Assembly: GCF_901709675.1 (NCBI RefSeq)
Contig: NC_051087.1
Span: 2,002,001 to 2,066,000 of the forward strand
Length of the DNA stretch: 64,000 bases
Source: Syngnathus acus
Lineage: Eukaryota > Chordata > Actinopteri > Syngnathiformes > Syngnathidae
Direction of reading: 5' to 3'
Within the stretch, counting starts at the first letter, position 1. Every line of letters begins with the position of its first letter. Positions 10,773 to 54,500 of this stretch are shown here, piece by piece. The position numbers were made by a program, and so were the translations under genes. The notes beneath the pieces were generated by a model. The model ran no database searches. It was not told the DNA's origin and was given only the letters and a program-made list of their open reading frames with translations.

Positions 10773-13700
10773 GAATGACTATTCTGTAACCGGGATCCTT
10801 AATTTGACCGCCCCGAAAATAATAATAATCTTTTAACAACTGGGCTGTAACGAACGTTAGCAAAGTCCTCGTGAAAACTTGCCACCGCATCTGCGGTTGT
10901 TCATCTTTTGTGATTTGTTCCAACTTTTCCCAAAGTGACATTTAAAGATAAAGAAGAAATTAGCCGTCACGTCACTGAAACTAGCGCAGTCAACTTTCTG
11001 CGCTCAACCGGTGCAAAGCGTTCAATGGCATCTTTTCATCTGTGACGAGCACCCCTGAACTCTATCGCCGCCCGTCCCGCCACCGTCGTGGGCTGCTGCT
11101 AGATAAATATTAGCTTCCCTGGCGCGGGAGCCCGCCGGCTCCTTGATGAAAGCCATTCGTCACCGCGGCCGGATGACCTGTCTGCTCTGACCAGCGCGGG
11201 CCGAGCAGCCGAGTGTGAAGGGGATGTCTCGGCGCGGCCGGCAAATCATGATTTAATGCCTTTAATTTACACTGTCTGCGGGCCTTATCAAAAGGTTAGC
11301 GCGGGCAGCAGCAGCAAGAGCGGCGGCGGCAGCGCTTTGCTAAACTCAGCTATGAATTTTGGGAGAGCTTTGGAAATGGCTTTAATCGCTCATATAAGTT
11401 CCCGGGTATTGCTTAGTGCTGCTTTATTTCCCCCCCCAAAGCAAAGTGGACTCTTTTGTCATTACGTCCCGAGAGAAATGGTTTAATGTTTGTTAAATGG
11501 TGAGAAATCATAATCCTGCTTTAAACAGCAGTCGGCTGCGCTGAGAGAAAAGGGGGTGAACAATTCCGCACGTCCCACTTTTATTCGTCCTACACGAAAC
11601 ATTTGTCCTTTTTTACACATTTTGTTCCGAGGACAACGAATCAATTGCAACTGGACTGTTCTGGTGGTTTGGATTGGGCCAATGCGCTTTACCGCCACCT
11701 GCAGCACTGGAGTAGAACAGCATCAAACTGACAGCCGGAATGAAATAGAGCTGATGAAACGCGACCTCGGTGGCAGAACAAATGACAAGCGTCGGGCGTC
11801 GGGGGCGATTTACGACTTTCGGCGTCATGTCATCGGAGGACGTCTGCGATCGGCTTTACCGTAAACGTCCTCCTACACAGGCTCATGAGGAAGATTGGAT
11901 GTGCCACTGTAAATCTACACCCTTAAAAGTGTCTGTGCTGCATGAAAATAAATATGCTAACGGTTCCTGTGCACTTCTGAATCAGACAGGACTTAAAAGC
12001 AACAATATTGTATGGTTTGACTCCAGGTCATGGTGACCGTAACCAGTTCAATTAAGACAAAGTTGTCTCTATTCTTGCTATACCGCAACTCGGAACACAA
12101 TCAATTGGCCCGAAGCACCAAGATAGAGACTGGTGAGCTGGAATCACTTTCATACAGTGGAAACAAAAAGAAAGACAAAAATGAAAACAAACCAACCAAA
12201 GTGTAGCACTTGCCCAGCGTCCAAAACATCAAACATTCTCAGGCAGTGAAAGTTCTTTACTTGGTGCGCACAACATCAAATTATCTGCGGGGCACGGTTT
12301 TAGAAATCTGGTAAACATTTTCCACAAATCATTCACGGGGCCAAAGAAGTCTCCAGAATTTCCATTCGGCCAGCCAGAGAAGTTTAAACCACACCTAACC
12401 ATTCACACAAACAAGAAACCCAACTGGAATGAAAAAAGGCAAAATTAACCTTGATTGCGCGTATTTAGCTAGCGTTTAGCTTAGCATAAAGTAGGTTAGC
12501 TGAGTGTTTAGGGTTAGGGCACAAGCTGGTTGTTGTTCTTGTTTCTTTTAGCATCCAGAGTGTAAAAACAGCAAGTTCTGATATGTGTCTGCGGGTTGCC
12601 AGGAAACCTTGTGGATCAATACGACTCCAGGGGCCGGCTAGCAGTTACACACGTTTTCCATCAAGATTACGTAGCAGACGAGACGGTCAATAACAGTAGA
12701 GACGTTTTGAAAACAAACAAGCACTGTACATGATTAGGATGTCTTCATTTTGTTTTAGGAGGTAGTCATTTTTTTTAAAAGCACAATTTAGTTTTTAATT
12801 ACAACAAATGTTCCCAGTGCTCCTTGTGCATAAAATTATATTATTAAACATATTATAGAGTATAGATTATATATATTATACGAGTGTACAAAACAAATCA
12901 AATGATTTATTAATTTTCAAGTCATCACAGGCCATTTATTGCATTGTATTGATTTTAGCCTCTTTTTTGAAGCTAGACAATTTGGTTGATTCTGAAAAAT
13001 TCATTGTTACTTTTGTGTGAATGGATTGAGGCCAAATGGTGGGCACTGCTTTGCTGCTACTAGCAGGGATGGTGTTGATTTAATCTTAATAAATTGGCAA
13101 TCTAAAGCCCACCCGAATATATTTACTTTGGATATCTTTCTCAACTAAATTTGCCTTCATTGTTTTTTTGCTGCCAACTTCTTTAAGACACTTAATGCTT
13201 TACAAATACTTATTATGCTTTCAGTTCTTAACTCAAAAGTGGGATTTATCTCTTATATTATTTCTACTGTTTAAGTGGTACTACATGAAGGAATGAATGT
13301 CAGAAATTTTGCACCTTGATCAATGAAGCAAATGTCACGTAGCGTGGGATGATATTTAAATAAAGTGCGCTATAGGAAAGTAAACACTCGTGTTGACTCC
13401 ATCTGACTAATTAAGACACAAATACTCTTTTACTTGTTCTACTACAAAGGCCATATTGTGCTATTTGCTTGCTGGTGTTATTTTTTTTTCCCACTTAGTT
13501 TTAATCTCCAACCCTTACGACGTGTCGTGCCGCCAGCATCCGAACGCGAAGATAATGAGTAGCGTAAAGAAAGAAAAAGTTGTTTTGCAAGAGCGGCCGA
13601 CTTCCTCCTCCTCCTCCAGCCTTGTGGGCTACAGCAGAACTGGTGTAAAGATGGCGGGGGAGGGAGAGGGGGGAGCATGCTGATGGCCATCGATCCAAAC

Positions 13701-16168
13701 AGAAGGTGCTGTCTGGCACTCCGGGCCATTCACACACACACTTAGACACACACTGCTGGCGTTCAGCGTGCACTTCCATCGACAACTTTGCCAGTTTGTA
13801 AATTATATGAATGTGTTGTTGGAGGCCGTTCACACGCGGGTTTTTCTGTTTTTCAGCATTTGCTTGACGACCCGTCGCATTTACTATTTTCCAGGCCTTT
13901 CCGGCAAAAACGAAAAGTACAAAAAAAGAAGATAAACACAAGCATGCCAAGGGGCCCAATTGCGACAATGCTGGTGATATTAACCTAGCATTAGCATATT
14001 AGCTACGTGGCATGACTTTTTTTAACTAACGCCAAACGTTTTTCACAGGGAAGTTTTAGTTTTCGGAATTTTGTCCTGTCAAGTATCGGCCTAAAAAAAA
14101 ATCAATCAGTCAAAGCCTTAGACGGAATATTGAGCAAATATGTCTTCTTGGTGAGTGTCATATTTGAAGATGACGGACAGCTAAAAGGAGTATTTTCATA
14201 TTTTTAGTCCCATCTTCCTCGCCTGCTCTCCCCATTTCGACAAAAAACACTCCCTAGTGTTCCCGACCTGCTAAAAGTTTTCTGTACCCTTTCCTCCTTG
14301 GTGTAAAAAAAAGGATGGCGGTGGCGGCGGCGAAGAAAATGGTCATCAAAGCCAGACAAATTGACACCTTTTTGCCGAAGTGTCGCCAGTCCTCGCAATT
14401 TCGCACACTTTTCCCTCGACGGCGACGCTGCGACGGCGGCCAAACCTCGCCGCTTTCCAGATGGACGCTCGGCATCTGAATAATGAGTCACTAAGTGGGG
14501 AGGAAAGAAAGTTGCATGGGAATGTCTACGCGGCGTTTGCAAAGCGAGCAATTTTGCATCTCACCTGCGCTTACGTTTCACTGACTTTACACTCTGCGAT
14601 TTATGTTGCCGCTTCGAGTTATACTGAATCACTAGCAAGGATGCTGATTTGACATTTTGAACTGAAGAAGTTTGTGTCTTAATAAAAACTCCCCGATATT
14701 CAGTCAAAAAATAAAATTGTGGCACATCTGATTGAAATAGTTTGCTTTTGGGGAGGTTGTGTTTTATGCAAATGCAGTGCACATTTTGGTTGCCATGACG
14801 ACCAGTGGTGGAACAACTTTTCCAACTGAAAGAAACTAGCAACAAATAAGGCAATTTTCACTCCTCCGATTCCAGACTGCAAATAAATGACAACAGCAGC
14901 TCGCCCCCCCCCCTCAAAAATAAATAAATCAAGTTTGGCATATTTCATGTGCAAAAACTAACTGTAGCAAGTGCTGCTGTTTTTTTTTTGTGGGGTGCAA
15001 GCGAGTTTTGTGCCCACCCAAATATTGTGAAGGAACAGATGCTGCTGGAAAATTCAGTTGCGGGTGAAAAAAAAAAATGCATGCACTGACTTTTTTTGTA
15101 CGCTTTCCTACTTAAACTCTCTCACCAAATGTGATTATAAGGAAAAAAAAATCCCAGAAAGCTGCAATTGATCTCTCCCACAAGCTTGTTTGCAACACTC
15201 CACACACACGCCACACACACGACGCACACAAAACAAGTTGCGGCGTCCTCCTCAAACAAGAAGTGTGCGCTACAACATGACAGCACTGGCGGGCCACTCT
15301 CGTTGGCCTAGATTCCCTGAAATCCGCTCTGGAAGTGCTCTCGTCCTCAGCTGCCACCACGGGCGAATGAGACGGGCAAGCGAGCTAGGCCATCTGTCTG
15401 CGGCGCGCATCAAATCCCAATCTGCGTTAATTTGACTGATACGAGGGCCATTGTTTGTTTTCGGCGGATTAATAAATGCTCTTGCGCTTAAATCGCTGGC
15501 TTTCAAGTTTGAAAGTTATTTTTTCGCAGCTTGCCAGGTGCGCTGCGGGTCAGTGCTGAAAATTAGATGTATCTAAGCCGGGGAAATCAAGCTTTTATAT
15601 AACGGGAAGACAATCGAGACTTTGCCTTTGAGGGGATTTGTGGATCCGCTAAACGTGGAGCTCGTTCAAAAACACGATCGACTATTCAGGAAGTTGTCCA
15701 ATAATCATGGTTTAATCCGCATGTTCGATTGTTTTTTTTCTTTCAACAGCAACCTACTTGATAACAGAAGATTGTCTAATTAATTTGTATATACAATGTT
15801 CTTCCTCCTGGTCACTTGTTGCCAGGCAGAATTTAAAGGGTACAATTGTCGTAGAATAAAGCTATCAGCATTTTTACTCCGCAAGAGCTAATCTTGAGCT
15901 TGTGAGCGGAAAGTCCAAACTCTTGTTGGTTTTCATGAACCATATCTCCCTTGTCCCTTCATCCACATGAACGCGCGCGCGCGCACACACGGACACATGG
16001 TGTGTTATGCAATGGGTGATGCCTAATTACCACTGACATCGCAGAGCCTGTTCACTTGTGAAATTAATCATGACACAGGCGTCACATTTCAGGTCCCCCC
16101 CCCCTCCCCCTTGGGTGTTCAGCAGCCGACGAAACTAAGAAGTGCACAAAAATAAAGCTTAATATCGG

Positions 16169-16182
16169 ACACAAGGTGGCGC
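16169..16182 (+). promoter_or_regulatory. weak CTCF-like motif
   Basis: ACACAAGGTGGCGC matches CCASYAGRKGGCRS at 12 of 14 positions on the plus strand. Kept only because it lies in a group with 17187 and 17851. Confidence 0.25.
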
Positions 16183-17186
16183 ACATGAGAAAGCGGAGGG
16201 GGGGGGGGGGATTGTTTGATAATTAGCAGGACAGGACGTTGTTTGTTATCTGTTTGGACTCCAGGGAGCCGGATGGGAAATAATGAACTATTTCATGTGT
16301 AACGAGGCTTTAACGTCTGTAGAAAGTGTCTTGTGGGTCTTCCGGTCTATTTATATACCCGGCCGGCGCTGTACTGGAAAGCGCTCGCAGTCAACCCAGC
16401 TGCACGAGTAATGTTGGTTCACGATTACAAATAGATGAGATGAAACCACGGCGACAAAGTGCGGCTGAGTGTGGCATAATTGATGTGACAAATGTAACTT
16501 GGTCAGGAGGGATGCCCGTAATGAAATTGCTGACTATATTGTCTTTTGGGGGTGGTGGACTAAGATTAATAAAAAAGAACTCGGATGTAACCCCAAAACC
16601 CACATAATAGCATCTCCTGAAGAGAATTGGAAAAAAAAAAGAAAATGGCCTGCGGTCCAGTTGTGGGCCGCACACCAGTGGTTGGAAACCTACACCTTAG
16701 CAAATTTCTCTTAAACTACTTGCTACCAAATTAGTACCCTAGATGTGCTTATTTGTGAAAGTTGGGACTCCAAATTGCCCCATAGATTTAAAAATGTTGT
16801 ACATTTTGGATAATAAAGTTAGCATTCGCTCAAATTATCATGTTAATTCCCGATCAGAAATCTACATGGCATGTCTGTATCTCTAATTTGTATTTGGCAA
16901 CATTCATACTTTTTAAAATTTTCAGCACGTTAGCATCTAAATGTGCGCCACAGAAATCATGTTTACAAGCCAAAATATCAATTTCTAATCGACTTGACAC
17001 AGTTATGTCGAACGTTATTATTTAGTGATAATTCCCCGCATGTTAATGGTCTGATCCAGAGTCTGGCGGCAAGCTATAAAGCCAGTGTTCCCACTGAATA
17101 TGTATGTATGTATGTCTCCGGCGGGGTAAACATGTTATTCCATTTAGCAGCCTGTAACCCGTGTGGTGGGCGGGGTGGGTGTACAA

Positions 17187-17200
17187 ACCCCAGGTGGCGC
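17187..17200 (+). promoter_or_regulatory. weak CTCF-like motif
   Basis: ACCCCAGGTGGCGC matches the CTCF consensus at 12 of 14 positions, with the strong core CCAGGTGGCGC on the plus strand. Confidence 0.3.
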
Positions 17201-17850
17201 GTTGCGTAGCATGGCGGAAGCGAGTCGACACATTTCATCGAGCGTTTCGACGTCCTCGAACGGGGCATCTTAAGGTGACTGTGTCAACGCAAAACTCAGT
17301 TTTATACTTGCTTGCATCTGTTTACGGCTGATTGATTTGGATTTTGGGGCAGTGCCCCACCAGGTTCAAAAACAGGCCTGCAAAAATACAGCAAGTATTT
17401 GACCAGCCCTAAAGAGGACACAAAAGGAATGAATGGACTTCTCCATTCATGAAAAAAAGATTAGCAATTAAGTTCCGGTTAGTGCAAGTGTACTTTAACG
17501 TACATGGCAAATCCTCCATTCTGCTCCTCGGTCCTCGTCACGTTGCAAATTCATGACTGCCTCCTGCAGACATCTTGCAATGTAGGGTCGATGAGGGAGG
17601 GCGCTTGTCTGAGAGTTAACACGCTCCAGTTCACCTGTGCCCCCCCCCCCCCCCTCTCTCTCTCCCATGAGGCCTCCCAGCAGCTGAGCTCTCAGACAAA
17701 AAGTGGAACCACTCATCCTGAATGAAGCATCGTTATCTTGTTTGACGCTTTTTCTTTGCCTAAAATGCATATTATTAGTATTATATTTCTAAATCAGGTA
17801 AGGGAATAATCTGTACTGTCGGGTTTGGGAGAAGTTGCAAAAGCAATAGC

Positions 17851-17864
17851 GCGCCACCTGGTGG
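17851..17864 (-). promoter_or_regulatory. perfect CTCF consensus motif upstream of nr3c2
   Basis: The minus-strand sequence CCACCAGGTGGCGC matches CCASYAGRKGGCRS at all 14 positions. It lies about 0.3 kb before the presumed first exon of nr3c2 and points towards the intergenic region, so it faces the plus-strand motif at 7511. A promoter-proximal CTCF site is plausible. Confidence 0.6.
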
Positions 17865-18126
17865 AGGCTCGTGCAGCACATGGCTCGCCGAAGGAGTTTC
17901 CACAAAGTAAGGGCAAGGTTACGTGACGCACTCGCGACGATAAGAAATAAAGCCAAAGTGACTAGCGCCAATGATAACCTCAATACTGCCTGACGACCGA
18001 AACACCTACGGTGCGCACGCGCAACCGATTTTGATCACGCTTCCTTTCATTATTAGATGGAGACGGACAATCCAGCAATTGGCTTGGGACACCATGTGAG
18101 ACGTTTGCACCCCCACCCTCCGTTTC

Positions 18127-18130
18127 TCAG

Positions 18131-18163
<33 letters not shown>

Positions 18164-18483
18164 CCTCCCTCCCAGCCCGCACCTCTCCTCCTCCTCCTCC
18201 TCCTTCCACTTCCACTCCAGCGAGCGAGCGAGGAGAGCAGTACGCGGAGCGGTATACTGTCCTACCCCGCTTGCGCTTTTGCTGCAAAGCTCGCTGAGGA
18301 TTTTCCCCCCTCCAATTATTATTAAGGCAAGGCGAGCTGTGCAGAACGAAAAACTGGCGCAACTATGCACCGCGCTCTCCGTCGTGACTCCTTTTTATGA
18401 TCATTTAGTTTTTCTATTTGCTTTTCTTGACGCTCTTCTGGATGCAAACACCTGACAAGCACCCACCGAATGTCGTCTTTAAG
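18127..18483 (+). other. nr3c2: nr3c2 presumed promoter edge and non-coding exon 1
   Basis: A CT-rich tract (18127-18205) leads into a GC-rich, CpG-containing segment with repeated GCGAGCGAG, as expected of a mammalian-type MR first exon (5' UTR). The right end is a good donor, TTTAAG|GTGAGC at 18484. The partner acceptor would be TTTGCAAG at 19471-19478, just before the coding exon. The transcription start is not visible, so the left limit is a guess. It contains two short upstream ATGs (18442 and 18470) whose frames close just after the splice junction. Confidence in the donor is better than in the exon as a whole. Confidence 0.5.
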
Positions 18484-19478
18484 GTGAGCAAAACAGCCCA
18501 AAAATAAGAAGGCAATATTTTTTAACGATTAGTACATGCGTGGAGCAGCTTCAAAGGTGTTTAATAACTTTCTTAACGACGCCCGGCATTTTATAAAAAA
18601 CAAAAAAACACCAGTGTGCTGCAAGTTTAATGTCTTATTGCTATTTATTTATTTTCATGCACCCGCGCCTGTTTGCCAGCTCGTCCAACTCAACCGTTCA
18701 CAATGACGGATGTGTAATAAAAAATGGCATTTATAGTATTTATGCAAAAACACGCAGCTCGAATTTATTTTTGAAAAGGGGGTGTGTACTCGTCGTGCAC
18801 GTGCCGCGAAGGCTTTTAACCTAAAACTATAAAATCACACGTTTGACCGTTATTTTGAGCTGTTTCTACACGTAACGCGCGGGTATGTCTTGCTTTCGGA
18901 ACCAAAACAAAGCGTTCCAACTTTGTGTCGCAGCACTGTTGTGGCCGCCGAGGCTTGCAACTTTTTGATGGACAGGCACTGCGAGCCAATCAACGCGAGA
19001 CCTTTCAGTGCGCTCGTCCAATAGGAGCGCGGCCTGGGGCTGGCTTTTTACTGTAGCCCAGGAGACGTCACGTCGACTCGTTAACTCTTGCGAGGCACCT
19101 ACCACCTGTCAAGCTGTTTATTAGTCTACAAAGTACAGAAATCAAACAAATATTTGCATTAATATACATTTGAAAAAGTCAAGGATGACTGGAGACGTGC
19201 CTTTGTAGCATGACAATTCATCACCAATGATTGATTGCGTCTTTGAATGGAGAGTGCAATACTGCTGTGACCTCCGGAGGCGCAGTTGAATAAGTTTCTT
19301 TGACCGATAAGTGCAAACAGGAGAACGTTCATGAACGATTCCATCCGACAATATGAAAAAAAAATTGTAATGATGAATTTATCTCATGATTTCTTCAAAA
19401 AGCATTCCTGTATTCACGTAGTATCGAAACATTAAGTAAGTTTTGACATTCTCGAATTTTTGTTTTGTTTTTTGCAAG
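18484..19478 (+). other. nr3c2: nr3c2 intron 1 (5' UTR intron, presumed)
   Basis: A 995-bp interval between the presumed non-coding exon 1 donor and the acceptor before the coding exon. It contains a promoter-like block at 18980-19075, which is listed separately, so part of this interval may be transcribed as an alternative 5' UTR. Confidence 0.45.
18980..19075 (+). promoter_or_regulatory. nr3c2: promoter-like block: two CCAAT boxes and a CRE-like site
   Basis: CCAAT pentamers lie at 18986-18990 and 19018-19022 (32 bp apart, a typical NF-Y arrangement), followed by a GC-rich stretch (GGCCTGGGGC) and AGACGTCA at 19063-19070, one base off the CRE TGACGTCA. The block sits about 430 bp before the nr3c2 start codon with no intervening splice donor that I trust. 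It could drive a transcript whose 5' UTR runs directly into the coding exon, comparable to the alternative MR promoters described in mammals. This is inference from motif content. Confidence 0.4.
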
Positions 19479-19497
19479 GTGACTCCATGAGACAGCG

Positions 19498-51503
<32,006 letters not shown>

Positions 51504-53379
51504 CAGGGGGCAAAAAACTCAACAACAACAAAAACCTTCAAAAACGCTTGACCGAGAACTCGGAGCAACGGCAAGGTGGGGAAGCGCCGCGAGCGAGCGA
51601 GCACCCATAGCGCGGCACCGGAACGCGCTGGAGGAAAATAAAGAACCGGAATTGTCGGGTCGGAGTCGGGAACATACTCCCTCTGCCATGCTGCCCCCTC
51701 CCTCCCATAACCCTTTTTGCACCCCAAAGACACTATCTTTTCAATGGAGATAAAGCCATACATTTCCTAGGATGTGCTAGTGCTACATTCACACTAACAC
51801 ATGACACAGATGCACTAAAAATCCCCCCCCCTCTAAAAAAAAAACAAAATCACTCAAATTAAGTGTGGCTTATGCAGTCTTTCACATCCATAAATCAATA
51901 TACAGTATATACTATGCTAATAGACATTGCTTTGCAGCGCATCTACAGCAGGACAACGGGGCAGGAAAATACAAAAAAAAAAAAATCACGCTTGACTATA
52001 CGGCCAAAGGTCTAGTAGAATATATTCCAAGGGCTACAGTACAAGTATAACATATTTACATGCTTCACCGTGAGCTCACTCTCCAATTCAATTGGTGTTA
52101 GAAAATTCCAAAATGATTCATGAATTTTGATGTGTTTGAATATGCAGGAGGGAGAGAAGGGAAAACGTCAATGTTTTGGAAAAATATCCAATCACATGAC
52201 TCGAGTTGAAGATTTGGAGAAGGCTGTTTTGAATGATTTTGGGCTCATTTTTGCAGTTCAGATGTGCAGTGAAACGATGCAAAGTAAATATGCAAAAAGG
52301 TAAACGGAGGGTGTACAATCAAGACAAGAATTTTGAGTGATTCAGTTTGTAAAAAAAAAAAAAGAAACAAAACTACAAAATGCCACTAATGAATTGGCCG
52401 GCTGGGCGGTAATGGGAGTCGCTCGTTTGTGTTCTATCCAGAGCAGCAGTCCGGTTGCCGTCTGTTTTTACTCACAAGCAAAGCCAGCCCTTTGTGACCC
52501 GACTCTTCCCACAATTAATAAAGCATTTTATAAGAGTTGTCTATTTTATTTTTTTTCCGAACAATCCGCTCATTAAGGTGCTTCATTTGTTACCCACGCC
52601 GGGCGAAAGATTTGTATAGTGACCTTAAATGAACAATGCTTGCGCAATCACCCTCCAACTACAATGATGTCCCAATTTTGTGAGTTATCTAGAGCCCCAC
52701 CAAATTTTTTTTTTTTTAGTTAAGAGTCCTCAAAAGAATTGTAGCAAAAACAACTGTATGCAATTTTGATTTTTAGAATTATAAGCACATTACTTATTAG
52801 TACTAATATTAACGCCTTAAATTGAATTTAAACATGAATCCATAATTAGTTTCTTTTTTTAATTTGATTCCTCCCACAAAAAAAAAAAAAAACCCGACTG
52901 TTATTACTTGTGCTTGGGGTTAGAACTCACAAAATGTGGACATTGATGCTTTTCATTGAATAGCGAGAACACACACGCACGCAAAACACACTGTACAGTT
53001 GATTTACAAGGAGACTTAATCTGCAGTGCTTAATGTACAGCTACTAACTAGCGAGAGCTATTGTAAAGTTGGGCGGTCATGGTATGATTTTGTACACTTG
53101 TGGACTTTACGTATATTTCCCAAAAACCGTGATGCTACTGAGAAGCGTTAACAGCGCAACCCCCCACGACCCCCCCCCAACTACTACTTTCCCAAATTTG
53201 ACAGTGTGAAAACTGTATGTGAGTGTTGGTTGCTGGACTAGCCATATCCTATTTGCTTCATTTTTTTGCACAAAGGACGTATGGTTGAGAAACAGCTAGC
53301 GGGCGCTGTCCTCGGGCAATTTCGATATAGCCTATTAAGGAATCGGGATATTCCTTCTTGACGGCGCTCATTTTGAATA

Positions 53380-53776
53380 CAGTGGAACCCCCATCCTGCC
53401 GAAATTTCAACTGGCTTTTTTGGCCCCGTAAGAAAGAAATAGGTCTTGCTTGTTGCTAGGCAGGATTGATAGGGCAGAATTAGCTATGCCCTATTTAGGA
53501 ATATTGTGAAATGTGAGACTAATCAAATTTTGAAGTCATCCAATGTGAGGAAACAGGAAGACAGTCGGACCCTTGTGGCATTTTATGATTATGAGAAACA
53601 GTTGCGGTTTTAAAAATGCTAGCAAGATTGGATCGTAGCCTCGCATTACAAAACCAACCCACCTCGAGTGAATTGTAAACAAGGTGACGTTAGCTTGAGT
53701 CGCTAGGTACTATAACTGTAAATGTTTGAAATCTGAAAGAAATTGAGAATAAAAAGCCAAAGAAAAGGTTCCACTG
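53380..53776 (+). mobile_element. Tigger/pogo-like MITE in nr3c2 3' UTR
   Basis: A 397-bp element bounded by the 10-bp perfect inverted repeats CAGTGGAACC and GGTTCCACTG, each flanked by TA (53378-53379 and 53777-53778), as in TcMar-Tigger/pogo elements. It has no transposase frame, so it is non-autonomous. It lies in the sense transcript if the distal poly(A) site is used. Confidence 0.72.
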
Positions 53777-54476
53777 TATTTTAAAAAAAGAAAAAAAAAA
53801 AAAAGGAAGGGAGCATCCCCAAGCTAACCCAAATCCCGCCTATTTGTTTGTCCTTTGTAAGGAACCCACGCTAAATATGGTTGAATGAAAGTATTTTTGA
53901 GAGAACTATATTTTGGTGGAAAATAATATTTAAGTACTTTTGTGTAAAAAAAAAACCAACAACAAAAACGCAAACTTCTTTTTTTTGTAAGATGTTGATA
54001 AATAAATGCATGCGTTTTGATGACGAGGGCGAGATGTTTACATTGTATTTAAGAAACAAAAGAAAGAAGGAAAAAAGGGAAACCTGTGCCTTTTTTTAAA
54101 TCGCACTCAATTTACAGTTTAACACTATTGTACATAGGACAAAAATGCTTCTTGTTCTGTTGAGTGTCAAGGATTTTTACGGAATGATGTGTTTAACCCC
54201 CACTTTTCTGTGTTGGAAGGAGAAATGAATGTATGATTTGCATTGTGACAGACTTACGACCTGAATGTGAGACAGAAGACATCTAGAATCTTTTTTCCCT
54301 CCAATTTTTTGTTACTTTTTTTCTCTCATCAATGTTCGTGTAATTAAAACAACAAATATTTCTTATTTTGTAACAAAATGTGTTAAGTGATGGATAGCAT
54401 TTTTTTTTTTGTTTTTACGAGTTGTTGCTGTTGAGATGATTTCCTAATCCAAGGCGCGATTGGTGACCAGCACCAC

Positions 54477-54482
54477 AATAAA
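54477..54482 (+). terminator. nr3c2: nr3c2 distal poly(A) signal
   Basis: AATAAA followed by CACCA and then GT-rich sequence at 54502-54516. It is the last strong signal before the convergent arhgap10 gene. Confidence 0.6.
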
Positions 54483-54500
54483 AATCAACAAGTCACCACA

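Larger units (their letters stand above)
5651..18100. other. dclk2-nr3c2 intergenic region
   Basis: About 12.5 kb between two divergently transcribed genes with no coding exon I can support. All open frames are short (mostly under 110 codons; one of 155), with no family resemblance and no matching splice signals. The region holds the CTCF-like motifs listed separately, an AT-rich minisatellite at 10654-10772, mono- and dinucleotide runs (poly-G near 16198-16210, poly-C near 17641-17654, GCGCGC/CACACA near 15974-15990), and stretches with homeodomain-like TAATTA cores (10390-10620, 11225-11440) that could be enhancers. I saw no tRNA or rRNA. Confidence 0.65.
51504..54500 (+). other. nr3c2: nr3c2 3' UTR (presumed, about 3 kb)
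   Basis: AATAAA hexamers lie at 51637, 52517, 53748 and 54477. The last is followed within about 30 bp by GT-rich TTGTTGGTCTTGTG, the best cleavage context, so I take it as the distal poly(A) site. Long 3' UTRs are usual for MR. Shorter isoforms ending after 51642 or 52522 are possible. The interval carries a TA-flanked MITE (53380-53776). Only transcripts can fix the end. Confidence 0.6.

Noticed and set aside
12510-12520. GGGTTAGGG telomere-like string
   Set aside because: A single occurrence; no array.
18006-18455. Frames of 105-132 codons on both strands in the nr3c2 first-exon region
   Set aside because: They arise from the CT/CTC low-complexity tract, which stays open in several frames; Ser/Leu and Arg/Glu runs only.
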